A stretch of DNA of 33,860 bases, taken from NCBI GenBank assembly GCA_947168655.1, contig CAMVMU010000015.1, positions 1 to 33,860 of the forward strand, written 5' to 3'. The notes below the pieces were generated by a model. That model saw only the letters and a program-made list of their open reading frames with translations, did not search any database and was not told where the DNA came from. Positions 25,115 through 33,860 of this stretch are shown one piece after another (the first letter of the stretch is position 1; the number at the start of each line of letters is the position of its first letter). This stretch comes from an uncultured Oscillospiraceae bacterium. Its GTDB lineage: Bacteria > Bacillota > Clostridia > Oscillospirales > Oscillospiraceae. The position numbers and the translations under genes are program-made.

Positions 25115-27418
25115 ATGATCCTGACCGAAAAGAAAATCTTTATTCTGGAGACGAACCGCACTGGCTACGCTTTTCGCGCCACGGACGGGGGCGTTCTGCA
25201 GCATCTCTATTATGGATGCCGTCTGCCCCGTCCGGAAGACTACGACAGCGCACCGGTCATTCTGAATCAGCCGGGCAATGCCCTGCTGGACGGGGACGGA
25301 GTGTGCCGCGAGGATCTCCTGCAGGAGGCGGGGACCGTTGGCTGGGGTGATCTGCGAGCGCCATTGGTGGACGTGACATTCCCTGACGGCGGGAGAAGCT
25401 GCGATTTTCGATTCTCTCATTTTGAGCGGCCCGAAAAAACGGGACCGGAGGGCATGCCCGCGGCAGTAGGCGGAGAGACGCTGAAGGTGGTGCTGAAAGA
25501 GCGCACACATGACCTCTATCTTGAACTCTATTACACAGTATATGAGGATACCAACGTCATCGGGCGCTGGAGCCGTCTGATCAATGACGGGACGGAGACC
25601 GTCTGGGTCAACCGCCTCATGAGCCAGCAGCTGGATCTGCCTGTGGGGGAGTACGATTTGGTGACCTTCCGCGGTGCATGGGCGCGGGAGATGGACATGC
25701 TGCGCCAGAAGCTCTCAGGCGAGCTTCGCTGGAGCAGCAATGCCGGCGTCAGCTCCAACCGATGCAATCCGTTTGCCATGGTTTGCCGGCGGGGGAGCGG
25801 TGAGGAGCACGGCGACGTATGGGCGCTGAATCTGCTCTATTCCGGCGATCATCTCGGCACAGCGCAGGTCAACGCCTATGGCAGCGTCCGACTGACCCAG
25901 GGCATGGGTACGCTGCGTTGGGAGTTATTACCGGGTGAAAAGCTGGATTCGCCTCAGGCTGTAATGACATTTTCTGCGGAGGGATTCAATGGCGTCAGCT
26001 GCCAAATGCACCCCTTTGTCCGCCGCCATATCGTCCGGGGCTACTGGCAGGACCGGGAACGCCCGATCCTGGTAAACAGCTGGGAGGCACTCTATTTTAA
26101 GGTCAGCCACAGGAAGGTGGTATCCCTTGCCCGCAATGCAAAAAACATCGGCGCGGAGCTGCTGGTTATGGACGATGGCTGGTTCCAGGGCCGAAGCGAT
26201 GACAGCCACGCGCTGGGCGATTGGAAGGCAGACCTGAAGAAGCTGCCTGACGGCCTTGCTGCGCTGGCCAGAGAGGTAAACGCGCAGGGCGTCCGCTTCG
26301 GACTGTGGGTCGAGCCGGAAATGATCAGCCAGCAGTCGGAGCTGTTCGCTGCCCATCCGGACTGGATCCTCGGACATCGAGATCAGGCCATTGGCCGCAA
26401 TCAGTACGTGCTGGACCTGACGCGTCCGGAGGTCTGTCAATATATCTGTGACAGCATGACCGCCCTGCTCAGCTCAGCCGAGATTTCCTATGTCAAATGG
26501 GATATGAACCGCATTCTGTCCGATGTCTTTTCCCCGGCACTGCCGGCTGATCGACAGGGAGAGGTGGCCCACCGCTATGTCCTGGGCCTGTATCGTATTC
26601 TTGATGAGTTGACGAAGGCATTTCCCGAGGTGCTGTTTGAGAGCTGCGCCAGCGGCGGAAACCGATTTGATCTGGGAATGCTGTGCTATATGCCTCAGGT
26701 CTGGGCCAGCGACAACACCGATGCCGCCTGCCGCAGCAACATTCAGATGGGATACAGCTATGGATATCCCCAATCCGTTCTGGGCTGCCACGTTTCCGAC
26801 TCGCCCAACCACCAGACGCTTCGCAGGTCGCCTCTGCGCAGCCGCTTCAACGTGGCTGCTCTGGGACTGCTGGGCTATGAGATGGATCCCGGTGAACTGA
26901 GCAGTGATAAAATTGAGGAGGTCCGGGAGCAGGTCGAATTCTATAAGGCGCACCGCCGGCTGCTCCAGTTTGGACAGCTCCACCGCTGCCCAGCCGGGGA
27001 TGGCGAGTGCTTTACCATGGTGATCGCACCCGATGGAAGTGAGGCAGCCGGCGTTCATTTTGTCTGGGAGAACCAGCCCAATCCAAAGTCGGTGCCGCTG
27101 TATTGCCGTGGGCTGGAGGGGGAGAAGCTCTATCGGATCACCAGCCGATCCACCCGCCCGCACATCATGGACTTCGGATCACTGGCAAACTACATGTCGC
27201 CGATCCGGATCCGCAGCGGCTCACTGGTAGAAAAGGCGGCGGACAGACTGGTGAAGCTGCCCCAGGACGAGCTGGAGCTGACAGCTTCCGGCACGGCCTT
27301 TTGCCATCGCGGCTTTTATCCGATCCAGCCCTTCGGCGGAACGGGCTTTAACGGGGCGACGCGCCTGATGCGAGACTTTGACAGCCGTCTCTATCTTTGG
27401 GCAGAGGAGAAGGAGTAA
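25115..27418 (+). CDS. GH36 alpha-galactosidase
   Basis: A 767-residue glycoside hydrolase family 36 enzyme that releases terminal alpha-1,6-galactose from raffinose-type sugars or galactosyl glycans. The N-terminal beta-sandwich is followed by the catalytic barrel: LLVMDDGWFQGR, GLWVEPEM, YVKWDMNR with nucleophile Asp463, ESCASGGNRFDLGML, WASDNTDA with acid/base Asp533, and SYGYPQSVLGCHVSDSPNHQT. A C-terminal beta domain completes it. No signal peptide is visible, so it is probably cytosolic and would need imported oligosaccharide; no transporter is in the window. The ATG at 25115 follows AAGGGGGA. The gene lies between two surface-protease genes, with its own putative promoter and a terminator-like hairpin after it. 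Confidence 0.94.
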   Translation: MILTEKKIFILETNRTGYAFRATDGGVLQHLYYGCRLPRPEDYDSAPVILNQPGNALLDGDGVCREDLLQEAGTVGWGDLRAPLVDVTFPDGGRSCDFRFSHFERPEKTGPEGMPAAVGGETLKVVLKERTHDLYLELYYTVYEDTNVIGRWSRLINDGTETVWVNRLMSQQLDLPVGEYDLVTFRGAWAREMDMLRQKLSGELRWSSNAGVSSNRCNPFAMVCRRGSGEEHGDVWALNLLYSGDHLGTAQVNAYGSVRLTQGMGTLRWELLPGEKLDSPQAVMTFSAEGFNGVSCQMHPFVRRHIVRGYWQDRERPILVNSWEALYFKVSHRKVVSLARNAKNIGAELLVMDDGWFQGRSDDSHALGDWKADLKKLPDGLAALAREVNAQGVRFGLWVEPEMISQQSELFAAHPDWILGHRDQAIGRNQYVLDLTRPEVCQYICDSMTALLSSAEISYVKWDMNRILSDVFSPALPADRQGEVAHRYVLGLYRILDELTKAFPEVLFESCASGGNRFDLGMLCYMPQVWASDNTDAACRSNIQMGYSYGYPQSVLGCHVSDSPNHQTLRRSPLRSRFNVAALGLLGYEMDPGELSSDKIEEVREQVEFYKAHRRLLQFGQLHRCPAGDGECFTMVIAPDGSEAAGVHFVWENQPNPKSVPLYCRGLEGEKLYRITSRSTRPHIMDFGSLANYMSPIRIRSGSLVEKAADRLVKLPQDELELTASGTAFCHRGFYPIQPFGGTGFNGATRLMRDFDSRLYLWAEEKE

Positions 27419-27459
27419 TAGCCGCAGCACGTGAAAAGTGGTAGTACTTTACATGAAAC

Positions 27460-27496
27460 GCCCGCAGACCGGAGCAGATCGCTCCGGCCTGCGGGC
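27460..27496 (+). terminator. Terminator-like hairpin after the alpha-galactosidase gene
   Basis: Arms 27460-27475 and 27481-27496 pair over 16 positions with one mismatch; the tail (TTCATAAATC) is weak in T. It occupies the start of the 322-base gap 27419-27740, whose remainder holds the promoter and leader of the second protease. Confidence 0.65.
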
Positions 27497-27587
27497 TTCA
27501 TAAATCCTGTTCTTGAGAGGAAAAAAATGGTTTGGAAACGTTAGGATTTAGATGAAAAAAAATACAGGTATCTGAAAAGATTTTAGC

Positions 27588-27616
27588 TTGCCAATTTGAC
27601 GGATTAAAGCTATAAT
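27588..27616 (+). promoter_or_regulatory. Promoter of the second protease gene
   Basis: TTGCCA (27588-27593), 17-base spacer, exact TATAAT (27611-27616). It leaves a leader of about 120 bases before the ATG. Confidence 0.82.
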
Positions 27617-27675
27617 GTGATAGATGAGTCAGGCTGGGTCCAAACTCAATTATGAAGGAATCATTTTTGGAAAAT

Positions 27676-27740
27676 AACGTGGCAACACTTTATTTTAACC
27701 GCACAACCCCAAATCCAAACAGATCAGAGGAGGAAAAAGC
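27676..27740 (+). promoter_or_regulatory. Leader and ribosome binding site shared with the first protease gene
   Basis: CACTTTATT (27686-27694), then AAATCCAAACAG and AGAGGAGGAAAAAG before the ATG, match the leader at 16956-17004 with extra bases between the blocks. Confidence 0.65.
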
Positions 27741-30700
27741 ATGAAAAAACGCCTGAAGCGTCTCCTTTCCATGCTGCTGGTACTCACCATGGTCGCATCC
27801 TTTGTAGTAACAGGATGGGCCGTTGATGAGCCCGGCGGTTCCGCCCCGAGAGGCTCGGGAACGGAGCTGGAAATGGAGGATCTTGATCCCAGCACGCTGC
27901 ACGTTCCCAAGCTGGGCGAGACCCAGGGCGAGGAAGAGCCGGCTCAACAGCCGATCACCTTCAACCCCAATGACATTGTTCGCGTATCCATTTTCCTGAA
28001 CAGTCCCGCTACACTGGACGCGGGCTACTCGATGGAGGGCGTGGCTGCCAACAATGCCGCGAACAACTACCGCGAGAGCCTGCGCCGTCAGCAGGACAAG
28101 GTCACGGCAGCCATTGAGAAGAGCATTGGCTCCCAGCTGGACGTGAAGTGGAACATGACCCTCGCGGTCAACGCCATTTCCGCCAACGTTCGCTATAAGG
28201 ATATTCCTCTGATCGGCACGGTCAGCGGCGTCAAGACCGTGATCCTGGAGAACCGCTATGAAGCTCCGGCACCGGAGCCCGACGAGCCCAACACCGCCAA
28301 CACCGGTGAGAACATGGTTGGCGCATGGGATGCCTGGGATCTGGGCTATACTGGAGCAGGCAGCCGTATCGCTATTATTGATACCGGTATCGACACCGCC
28401 CATCAGTCCTTTGCTGAGGAACCCTTTACCTACTCCGTGGGTCAGGTCGGTGCCACATCTGAGCTGATGACGAAGGCGCAGGTTCAGGCACTGGCCAGCC
28501 AGCTCAACAGTAAGAGCGGCAACTATGTCAGCGCCAAAATCCCCTACGGCTACAACTACGTTGACGAGGACACCAGAATCGATCACAAGGATTCTCAGTC
28601 CAACCACGGTTCCCACGTAGCCGGCATTGCCGCCGCCAACCGCTACATTGGCTCTGCTCACAATGACGCCGCTTCCACGGTTGGCGCGGTGGGTATGGCG
28701 CCCGACGCCCAGCTGTTCATCATGAAGGTGTTCGGCTCCGGCGGCGGTGCTTACGATTCTGACTATATGGTCGCCATCGAGGACGCCATCATTCTGGACT
28801 GCGATGTGGTCAACCTGTCGCTGGGTTCCAGCATGCCTGGCTTCACCTTCAGCGATAATTATCAGGATATCCTGAACGGTTTGGTCAATAAGGAGCACAA
28901 CGAGGGAATGGTCGTCTCCATTTCCGCCGGTAACGCCTATTCCTTCGATAGCTTTGCCGCTTCCGGCAGCCTGTACAAGGACGATGTGCACTTCCACACC
29001 GGCGGCAGTCCCGGTTCCTTTATCAACAGCCTGTGCGTTGCCGCCGCTCAGAACACCCTCACCAAGGGTATGCCCTTGGTCTTCAACGGCAGCCAGAAGG
29101 TGTTCTATGCAGAGTCCACTGAGGACAGCGACGGCAATGCCTACACCAATCCCAAGATGTCCACCGTCGCCGGCACATACAACTACGTATACATTGACGC
29201 CACCGGTACCGCCGATGACTACAGCACTGTCAATGGCGCCGTGAGCCTCAGTGGCAAGATCGTCATCGTCAACCGCGGCGACCTGTCCTTCTCCGAGAAG
29301 GGCAACAATGCAGCAAGCTACAGCCCCAAGGGCGTGGTCGTTGCCAACAATGACGATGGCACGATCCTCATGAATCTGGCCGATTACACCGGCACCTTCC
29401 CCATGGTCAGCATCACGCTGAAAGATGCCAGCCTGATCAAGGAAGGCGGTACCGCCCACACCGTTGGCAGTATTACCTATTACACCGGTTCCGTGCAGGT
29501 CACCAACGTCGAGGAGGAGACCGTCGCCAACCGCGACCAGGCTACCATTTCCGACTTCAGCTCCTGGGGCGTTCCCGGTTCCCTGCTCATGAAGCCTGAG
29601 ATCACCGCCCCCGGCGGCGACATCTACTCTGTAAACGGTACCAGTGATGCCGACAGCGGCAGCGGTACCGACCAGTACATCAGCTACAGCGGCACCTCCA
29701 TGGCGGCCCCCCACATCACGGGACTGTCCGCCGTGGTGGCCGAGTACCTGCGCGAGCATCCCATGTCTGCTGCCAACGCGGATCTGACGGCAAACTACTC
29801 CACCCGCGCCATCATCCAGAGCCTGCTGATGTCCACCGCCACTCCGATGATCGTGGACGATGCATACCTGTCCATTCTGCAGCAGGGCGCCGGCCTGGCT
29901 GAGGTCAGCAAGGCTGTCACCGCCACTTCCGTCATCATGATGACCGACGAGGGCAACACCCTCACCGTTCGCACCGGCGCCAATGCCGACGGCAAGGTGA
30001 AGGTCGAGCTGGGTGACGATCCCGACAAGGCCGGTGTATACAGCTTCGGATTTACCGTCTACAACCTCTCCGACGAGGCCCAGACCTTTACCCTGGATAC
30101 CGATCTGTTTACCCAGGCCATCCGCGGTGAGTTCCTGAGTCACAAGACTGACATCCTGCCCGCCGGCGGTGTGACCTACACCTGGAACGGCGCGGCCGGC
30201 GTCAGCGATGAGAGCCATGACGTGAACAAGGACGGCAGGACAGATAACGACGATGCACAGGCCATCCTGGACTACCTGACCGGTATTCTCACGGAGGACG
30301 ATATCGACGTGGATGCCGCTGAGATGGACGGCAAGGAGGGAATCACCTCTTACGACGCCTATCTGCTTATCGACTGGGAGCCCGAGGGCGGCGCTCCTGC
30401 TGACGGCTACACCGTCGCGGCCCATGACTCCGCTGAGGTCGTGGTCACCATCAAGCTGACCGCTGCTCAGAAGGAATTCCTGGCCGCCTACGCTGCCGGC
30501 GCCTATCTGGAGGGCTACACCTACGTGGAGTCCGAGGACGGAACCTCCCACACCATTCCCATCCTGGGCTTTTACGGCTCCTGGACCGATCCCACCATGT
30601 TTGACACCATGTCCTATGTGGAGAGTCTCTATGGCGCCGAGAAGGTCAACTACTCCGGCAACCAAGTCACCAACTACCTGCGGGTGAACTACGGCGGCTC

Positions 30701-33700
30701 TGTCACCAGATTCTCCGGCAACCCCTACATGGTGGAGGACGAGTTCCCGGCTGATCGCCTGGCGATCAACAGCAGCACTGCGCTGGTGGATATCGGCTAT
30801 AACCTGGTCCGTTCCGCCGGCACCACCGGCTACGCCGTGACCAAGCTGGATGACGACGGCAATGTCACCGACATCGTCACTTCCACTGTCACCGGCAACA
30901 ATATCTCCGGCCTGTGGTATTACGTGAGTCAGGGCGCCTGGCAGGGCACCACCATGAAAAACTACAGCATCAACAAGACTGTTGGCTCCTATGGCTTCAA
31001 CGCCGGCGACAGGTTCCGTGTCGGCTTCTACGCCATTCCCGAGTACAACGCCATGGTGGTCAATAACAGCTACGATGCAGCCACATCCGGCACGTTGGGC
31101 CAGACGGGCTTTAACACCCTGCTCCAGAGCAACGTCCTGGGTAACGGCGCCTTCGTTGGCTACGACTTCACCGTGGATAATGAAGCGCCCACCGTGGAGA
31201 GTGCCAGCCTCAACGGCAACACCCTGTCCATCTCCGCCAAGGATAATCTGAACCTGGCCTACGTGGCGGTCCTGAGCCTGGACGGCACCGTCAAGTACGC
31301 TGAGGCCGCTCCCGGCACCGACACCTACACCGTCAGCTTCGACGCCTCCGACGCCATTGCCAACGCCGCCGGCTACGTAGCCGCCTTCGCAGGCGACTAC
31401 GCCGGCAACGAGACTGCCGTGGCCATCAAGGTCAACGACAACTCTCACGTTGAGAAGACGGTCTACGTTCTGACCGATTCTCTGACGGCAGGCAACGACT
31501 ATCTGATCTCCGAGGTCAACACCGCCGGCACCGGCCACATCCTGAGCTACACCGCCGGCTCTTACAGCAACACTGTCACCGCTACTGCCGTGACCGTCAA
31601 AGCAGGCGACAGCAGCACGGGCAACAAGCCCTACATCGAAACTGCCGACGTTCCCTCCACCGGTGTGTGGACGTCCAGCTCCGGTGTTAAGCTGATGAAT
31701 GGCAGCAACTATTTGCGTCATACCAGCAACACCAGCAACACGCTTTCGATCTCCACTACAAATAGCTATAACAGCTGGACCTATAATGCGAGCGGCAGCT
31801 ATGCAAACACGCTTCAGGTTGATTCCCGCTACATGCGCTACTACAACAATACGTTCAGCCTGAGCACGTCCAACAATAAGATCTACCTGTACGTCAAGAC
31901 CACGATTTCTTACGATGTGGATCCGTACAGTGTCTCCGGTGTGACGGTTACGCCCACCAGCCTGGATCTGTATAAGGGCAGCAGCGCCGATTTGGTGGCC
32001 AAGGTCACCCCGCTGACCGCTACTGACCGCACGGTCACCTGGTCCTCCAGCAACAATGCCGTTGCCACGGTGGATCAGTACGGCCATGTCACCGCGGTTG
32101 CAGCCGGTACAGCAACCATCACGGCCACGTCCAACGGTGACAACACCAAGAAGGCCACCTGCGCTGTGACGGTCACTGCCATCGACAAGGAGCTGAGCGC
32201 CATCATCTGGGACGAGGAAGGCGGCGTCTTCTTCTCCTACTTCAACTCCAACAACCTGCCCAACTGGACCAAGCGCCATAACACAGCAGGGGAGGTTTAC
32301 CTGACCAGCGCGCTGATGGCCAGCACTTCGGATCTGTATGCCGCCACCAACGACCTCAGTACGTCCAACATCTATACCGTCAACCGTTCGACGTATGCGC
32401 TGACGCTGGAGGGTGAGAGCTATGTCATTCCCTTCGGTATGGCACCGGTCGGTTCCGGCTTCGGCAGCGGCTACTTTGTCTTTGCCTTTGCCAAGTATCT
32501 GGTCTTCGGCAATCTGACAGCAGAGACGGACGACGATTATGGTACTTACTGCGGCTTCCCCTACGGTCTGCTGGATCTGTCTACTACCAATGTGGGCGAT
32601 GCCTACGCAGTGGCCGTCTGCGCCAGGACCAGAAGCACGACGTCTGCGACCTACTACTTCCTGGATGAGACCGGCAAGATCTGGCAGGTCAGCCAGAGCT
32701 ACAGCCAAAACAACGGTATCTCCTTCGGCACGCCGAGTCTGGTTGTGGATACCGGCATCGGTACCGGCCTCCAGTACAACTCCCTGTACTATGACGGAAC
32801 CAACATCTTCTGGACCCGTCAGGTGGACAACGTGTCCGAGCTGGTCATTTACAACCCCAGCAGCGGCAAGCTCTACCACGCAGGCAACTTCGGTGACGGC
32901 GTGTGGCCCGCTGCCGGTCTGTACGTCGACGGCTCTATTGCCCCCGCTTCTGCGGAGGATGAGGTGCTCGTGGATCTGAGCGGCCTGACCATCCAGGCTA
33001 CACGCGATGAGCTGATGACCGCTGAGGTCATGGAGCGTTTCGCTGGTGAGCAGAGCAAGTTTACGTCCGCCCAGCCAATCAGCGGCGGCCTGAACATCGT
33101 CTCCGGCACCATCAAGCCCATTGACCCGATCAAGCCCGTTGCCGATGATATCAACGCCATCTCCGATCCCGTGATCGGCGAGGGCAACGTGACCATCGAC
33201 CTCATTGAGACCGTGGCCGCCCACAACGGTCTGTATACCATCGAGTATGACCCCGATGTGCTGACCTATGTGAAGACCACCTCCAACCCCGCTTACTCCT
33301 CCATCTTTGTGGATGAGGAGAAGGGCGTCATCACCTACGCCTTTGCGGACAAGGAGACCACCTTCGCTGCCAACACCGCCATTGCTACCGTGGAGTTCGC
33401 GACCTCCTGCGAGGATACTGTGATCACCTCCATCACCGAGGAGTGCAACGATCAGTTCGAGCTGTCCGACAACTTCAAGAAGGATGTTACCGGCGTCGGT
33501 CACAACTGGGGCGCTCCCACCTGGGCTTGGGCTGCGGATAACAGCACCGCCACCGCCTCCTTTGTGTGCCAGAACAACGCCGAGCACACCACCGAGATGG
33601 AGGCCACCATCACCAGTGAGACCACCGCTCCCACCTGCGAGGCTGAGGGCACCATCGTCTACACCGCCACTGTGGTGCTGGATGGCAAGACCTATACGGA

Positions 33701-33860
33701 TACCAAGACTGTGATCACTGATGCCATCGGCCACGATTGGAACACCCCCACCTACGAGTGGGCTGCTGACAACAGCACCGTGACCGCCAGCCGCATCTGC
33801 AAGAACGATCCCACTCACGTGGAGACCGAGACGGTGACCGCCACGGTGACCACCACCGCC
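27741..33860 (+). CDS. Giant cell-surface S8 subtilase, paralogue 2, 3' end outside window
   Basis: 2040 codons are visible with no stop and the gene runs off the right edge. Signal peptide (MKKRLKRLLSMLLVLTM to about residue 28, TGWAV); I9-like prodomain about 78-173; S8 domain with Asp214 (IIDTGID), His289 (NHGSHVAG), Asn398 (SAGNA) and Ser653 (SGTSMAAP); PA-like insertion between Asn and Ser. The Fn3/C5a-like region is interrupted by dockerin-like loops at 827-881. A Ser/Asn/Thr-rich segment (about 1310-1395) precedes one Big2 domain (about 1398-1484), one propeller-like stretch, a cohesin-like domain (about 1814-1910) and 77-residue GHxW repeats. It lacks the second Big2-like domain, second propeller and adhesin-type module of paralogue 1. 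The anchor would lie beyond the window. The start at 27741 has AGGAGG seven bases upstream. Confidence 0.93.
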   Translation, partial: MKKRLKRLLSMLLVLTMVASFVVTGWAVDEPGGSAPRGSGTELEMEDLDPSTLHVPKLGETQGEEEPAQQPITFNPNDIVRVSIFLNSPATLDAGYSMEGVAANNAANNYRESLRRQQDKVTAAIEKSIGSQLDVKWNMTLAVNAISANVRYKDIPLIGTVSGVKTVILENRYEAPAPEPDEPNTANTGENMVGAWDAWDLGYTGAGSRIAIIDTGIDTAHQSFAEEPFTYSVGQVGATSELMTKAQVQALASQLNSKSGNYVSAKIPYGYNYVDEDTRIDHKDSQSNHGSHVAGIAAANRYIGSAHNDAASTVGAVGMAPDAQLFIMKVFGSGGGAYDSDYMVAIEDAIILDCDVVNLSLGSSMPGFTFSDNYQDILNGLVNKEHNEGMVVSISAGNAYSFDSFAASGSLYKDDVHFHTGGSPGSFINSLCVAAAQNTLTKGMPLVFNGSQKVFYAESTEDSDGNAYTNPKMSTVAGTYNYVYIDATGTADDYSTVNGAVSLSGKIVIVNRGDLSFSEKGNNAASYSPKGVVVANNDDGTILMNLADYTGTFPMVSITLKDASLIKEGGTAHTVGSITYYTGSVQVTNVEEETVANRDQATISDFSSWGVPGSLLMKPEITAPGGDIYSVNGTSDADSGSGTDQYISYSGTSMAAPHITGLSAVVAEYLREHPMSAANADLTANYSTRAIIQSLLMSTATPMIVDDAYLSILQQGAGLAEVSKAVTATSVIMMTDEGNTLTVRTGANADGKVKVELGDDPDKAGVYSFGFTVYNLSDEAQTFTLDTDLFTQAIRGEFLSHKTDILPAGGVTYTWNGAAGVSDESHDVNKDGRTDNDDAQAILDYLTGILTEDDIDVDAAEMDGKEGITSYDAYLLIDWEPEGGAPADGYTVAAHDSAEVVVTIKLTAAQKEFLAAYAAGAYLEGYTYVESEDGTSHTIPILGFYGSWTDPTMFDTMSYVESLYGAEKVNYSGNQVTNYLRVNYGGSVTRFSGNPYMVEDEFPADRLAINSSTALVDIGYNLVRSAGTTGYAVTKLDDDGNVTDIVTSTVTGNNISGLWYYVSQGAWQGTTMKNYSINKTVGSYGFNAGDRFRVGFYAIPEYNAMVVNNSYDAATSGTLGQTGFNTLLQSNVLGNGAFVGYDFTVDNEAPTVESASLNGNTLSISAKDNLNLAYVAVLSLDGTVKYAEAAPGTDTYTVSFDASDAIANAAGYVAAFAGDYAGNETAVAIKVNDNSHVEKTVYVLTDSLTAGNDYLISEVNTAGTGHILSYTAGSYSNTVTATAVTVKAGDSSTGNKPYIETADVPSTGVWTSSSGVKLMNGSNYLRHTSNTSNTLSISTTNSYNSWTYNASGSYANTLQVDSRYMRYYNNTFSLSTSNNKIYLYVKTTISYDVDPYSVSGVTVTPTSLDLYKGSSADLVAKVTPLTATDRTVTWSSSNNAVATVDQYGHVTAVAAGTATITATSNGDNTKKATCAVTVTAIDKELSAIIWDEEGGVFFSYFNSNNLPNWTKRHNTAGEVYLTSALMASTSDLYAATNDLSTSNIYTVNRSTYALTLEGESYVIPFGMAPVGSGFGSGYFVFAFAKYLVFGNLTAETDDDYGTYCGFPYGLLDLSTTNVGDAYAVAVCARTRSTTSATYYFLDETGKIWQVSQSYSQNNGISFGTPSLVVDTGIGTGLQYNSLYYDGTNIFWTRQVDNVSELVIYNPSSGKLYHAGNFGDGVWPAAGLYVDGSIAPASAEDEVLVDLSGLTIQATRDELMTAEVMERFAGEQSKFTSAQPISGGLNIVSGTIKPIDPIKPVADDINAISDPVIGEGNVTIDLIETVAAHNGLYTIEYDPDVLTYVKTTSNPAYSSIFVDEEKGVITYAFADKETTFAANTAIATVEFATSCEDTVITSITEECNDQFELSDNFKKDVTGVGHNWGAPTWAWAADNSTATASFVCQNNAEHTTEMEATITSETTAPTCEAEGTIVYTATVVLDGKTYTDTKTVITDAIGHDWNTPTYEWAADNSTVTASRICKNDPTHVETETVTATVTTTA
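30219..30380 (+). other. Dockerin-like loop pair inside protease 2, second loop degenerate
   Basis: Loop 1, DVNKDGRTDNDD (Asp827), is a perfect dockerin calcium loop followed by AQAILDYL. Loop 2, EMDGKEGITSYD (Glu861), has lost Asp at positions 1 and 5 and Gly at 6, but keeps the following helix (AYLLIDW). It occupies the same place as the pair in protease 1. Confidence 0.72.
33180..33470 (+). other. Cohesin-like domain of protease 2
   Basis: NGLYTIEYDPDVLTYVK, then EEKGVITYAFADKE and NTAIATVEFATSC follow the same order as the domain in protease 1. Assigned by pattern. Confidence 0.58.
33498..33860 (+). repeat. GHxW repeats of protease 2, cut by the window edge
   Basis: Units begin at 33498 (GHNWGAP) and 33729 (GHDWNTP), again exactly 231 bases (77 residues) apart, with AADNSTATAS/AADNSTVTAS in each. 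More copies may lie beyond the edge. Confidence 0.85.

Noticed and set aside
27690..33818. A 2042-codon open frame antisense to the second protease gene (and 1177- and 1367-codon ones antisense to the first)
   Set aside because: They arise because the sense genes almost never use codons whose complement is a stop. The predicted products are Gly/Val/Asp/His-rich without domains or ribosome binding sites, while the sense strand encodes clear proteases.

Overview
The window looks like chromosomal DNA from a GC-rich gut-type Firmicute, most likely the Oscillospiraceae branch of Clostridia. This rests on strong AGGAGG-type ribosome binding sites, consensus TTGACA/TATAAT promoters, Gram-positive surface proteins with a C-terminal sorting-type tail, and families typical of that group (TrkH, SLOG/YpsA, tocopherol-cyclase-like, YgiQ, type Ic aspartate aminotransferase). 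The genus is inference only. I see no transposase, integrase, phage gene or CRISPR array.

Region 1 (1-16.1 kb) is mostly housekeeping. On the minus strand are the 5' part of a NuoF-C/GltD flavoprotein and trkH. On the plus strand follow a SLOG protein, htpG and a tocopherol-cyclase-like gene. Then come a small AT-richer minus-strand gene next to tRNA-Ser(GGA) and a tiny membrane-protein gene. Next is a tightly overlapping plus-strand operon: a PyrF-like gene that has lost its catalytic motif, a histidine-phosphatase/GNAT fusion, and a YgiQ radical SAM gene. A minus-strand operon follows (metallophosphoesterase, endonuclease IV, Pr6Pr membrane protein). It diverges from a plus-strand set (Smr domain, ArsC/Spx-like, aspartate aminotransferase) through overlapping back-to-back promoters.

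Region 2 (16.1-33.86 kb) is a surface-protein locus and the most unusual part. A small lipoprotein consists mainly of a domain matching the prodomain of the protease encoded next to it. That neighbour is a 2645-residue secreted S8 subtilase. After it come a GH36 alpha-galactosidase and a second, paralogous S8 subtilase that runs off the right edge. Both proteases have a signal peptide, an I9-like prodomain, an S8 domain with a PA-like insertion, an Fn3/C5a-peptidase-like region interrupted by a dockerin-like pair of calcium loops, Big2-like and propeller-like stretches, a cohesin-like domain, and 77-residue GHxW repeats. The first ends in a PTGD-type sorting tail. The two protease genes share a leader and identically spaced ribosome binding site.

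Inferred working model: the locus makes envelope-anchored giant proteases whose activity may be tuned in trans by the lipoprotein prodomain, and whose dockerin-like and cohesin-like modules may hold them to each other or to partners. The alpha-galactosidase suggests expression alongside glycan or glycoprotein use. None of this is proven by sequence alone.
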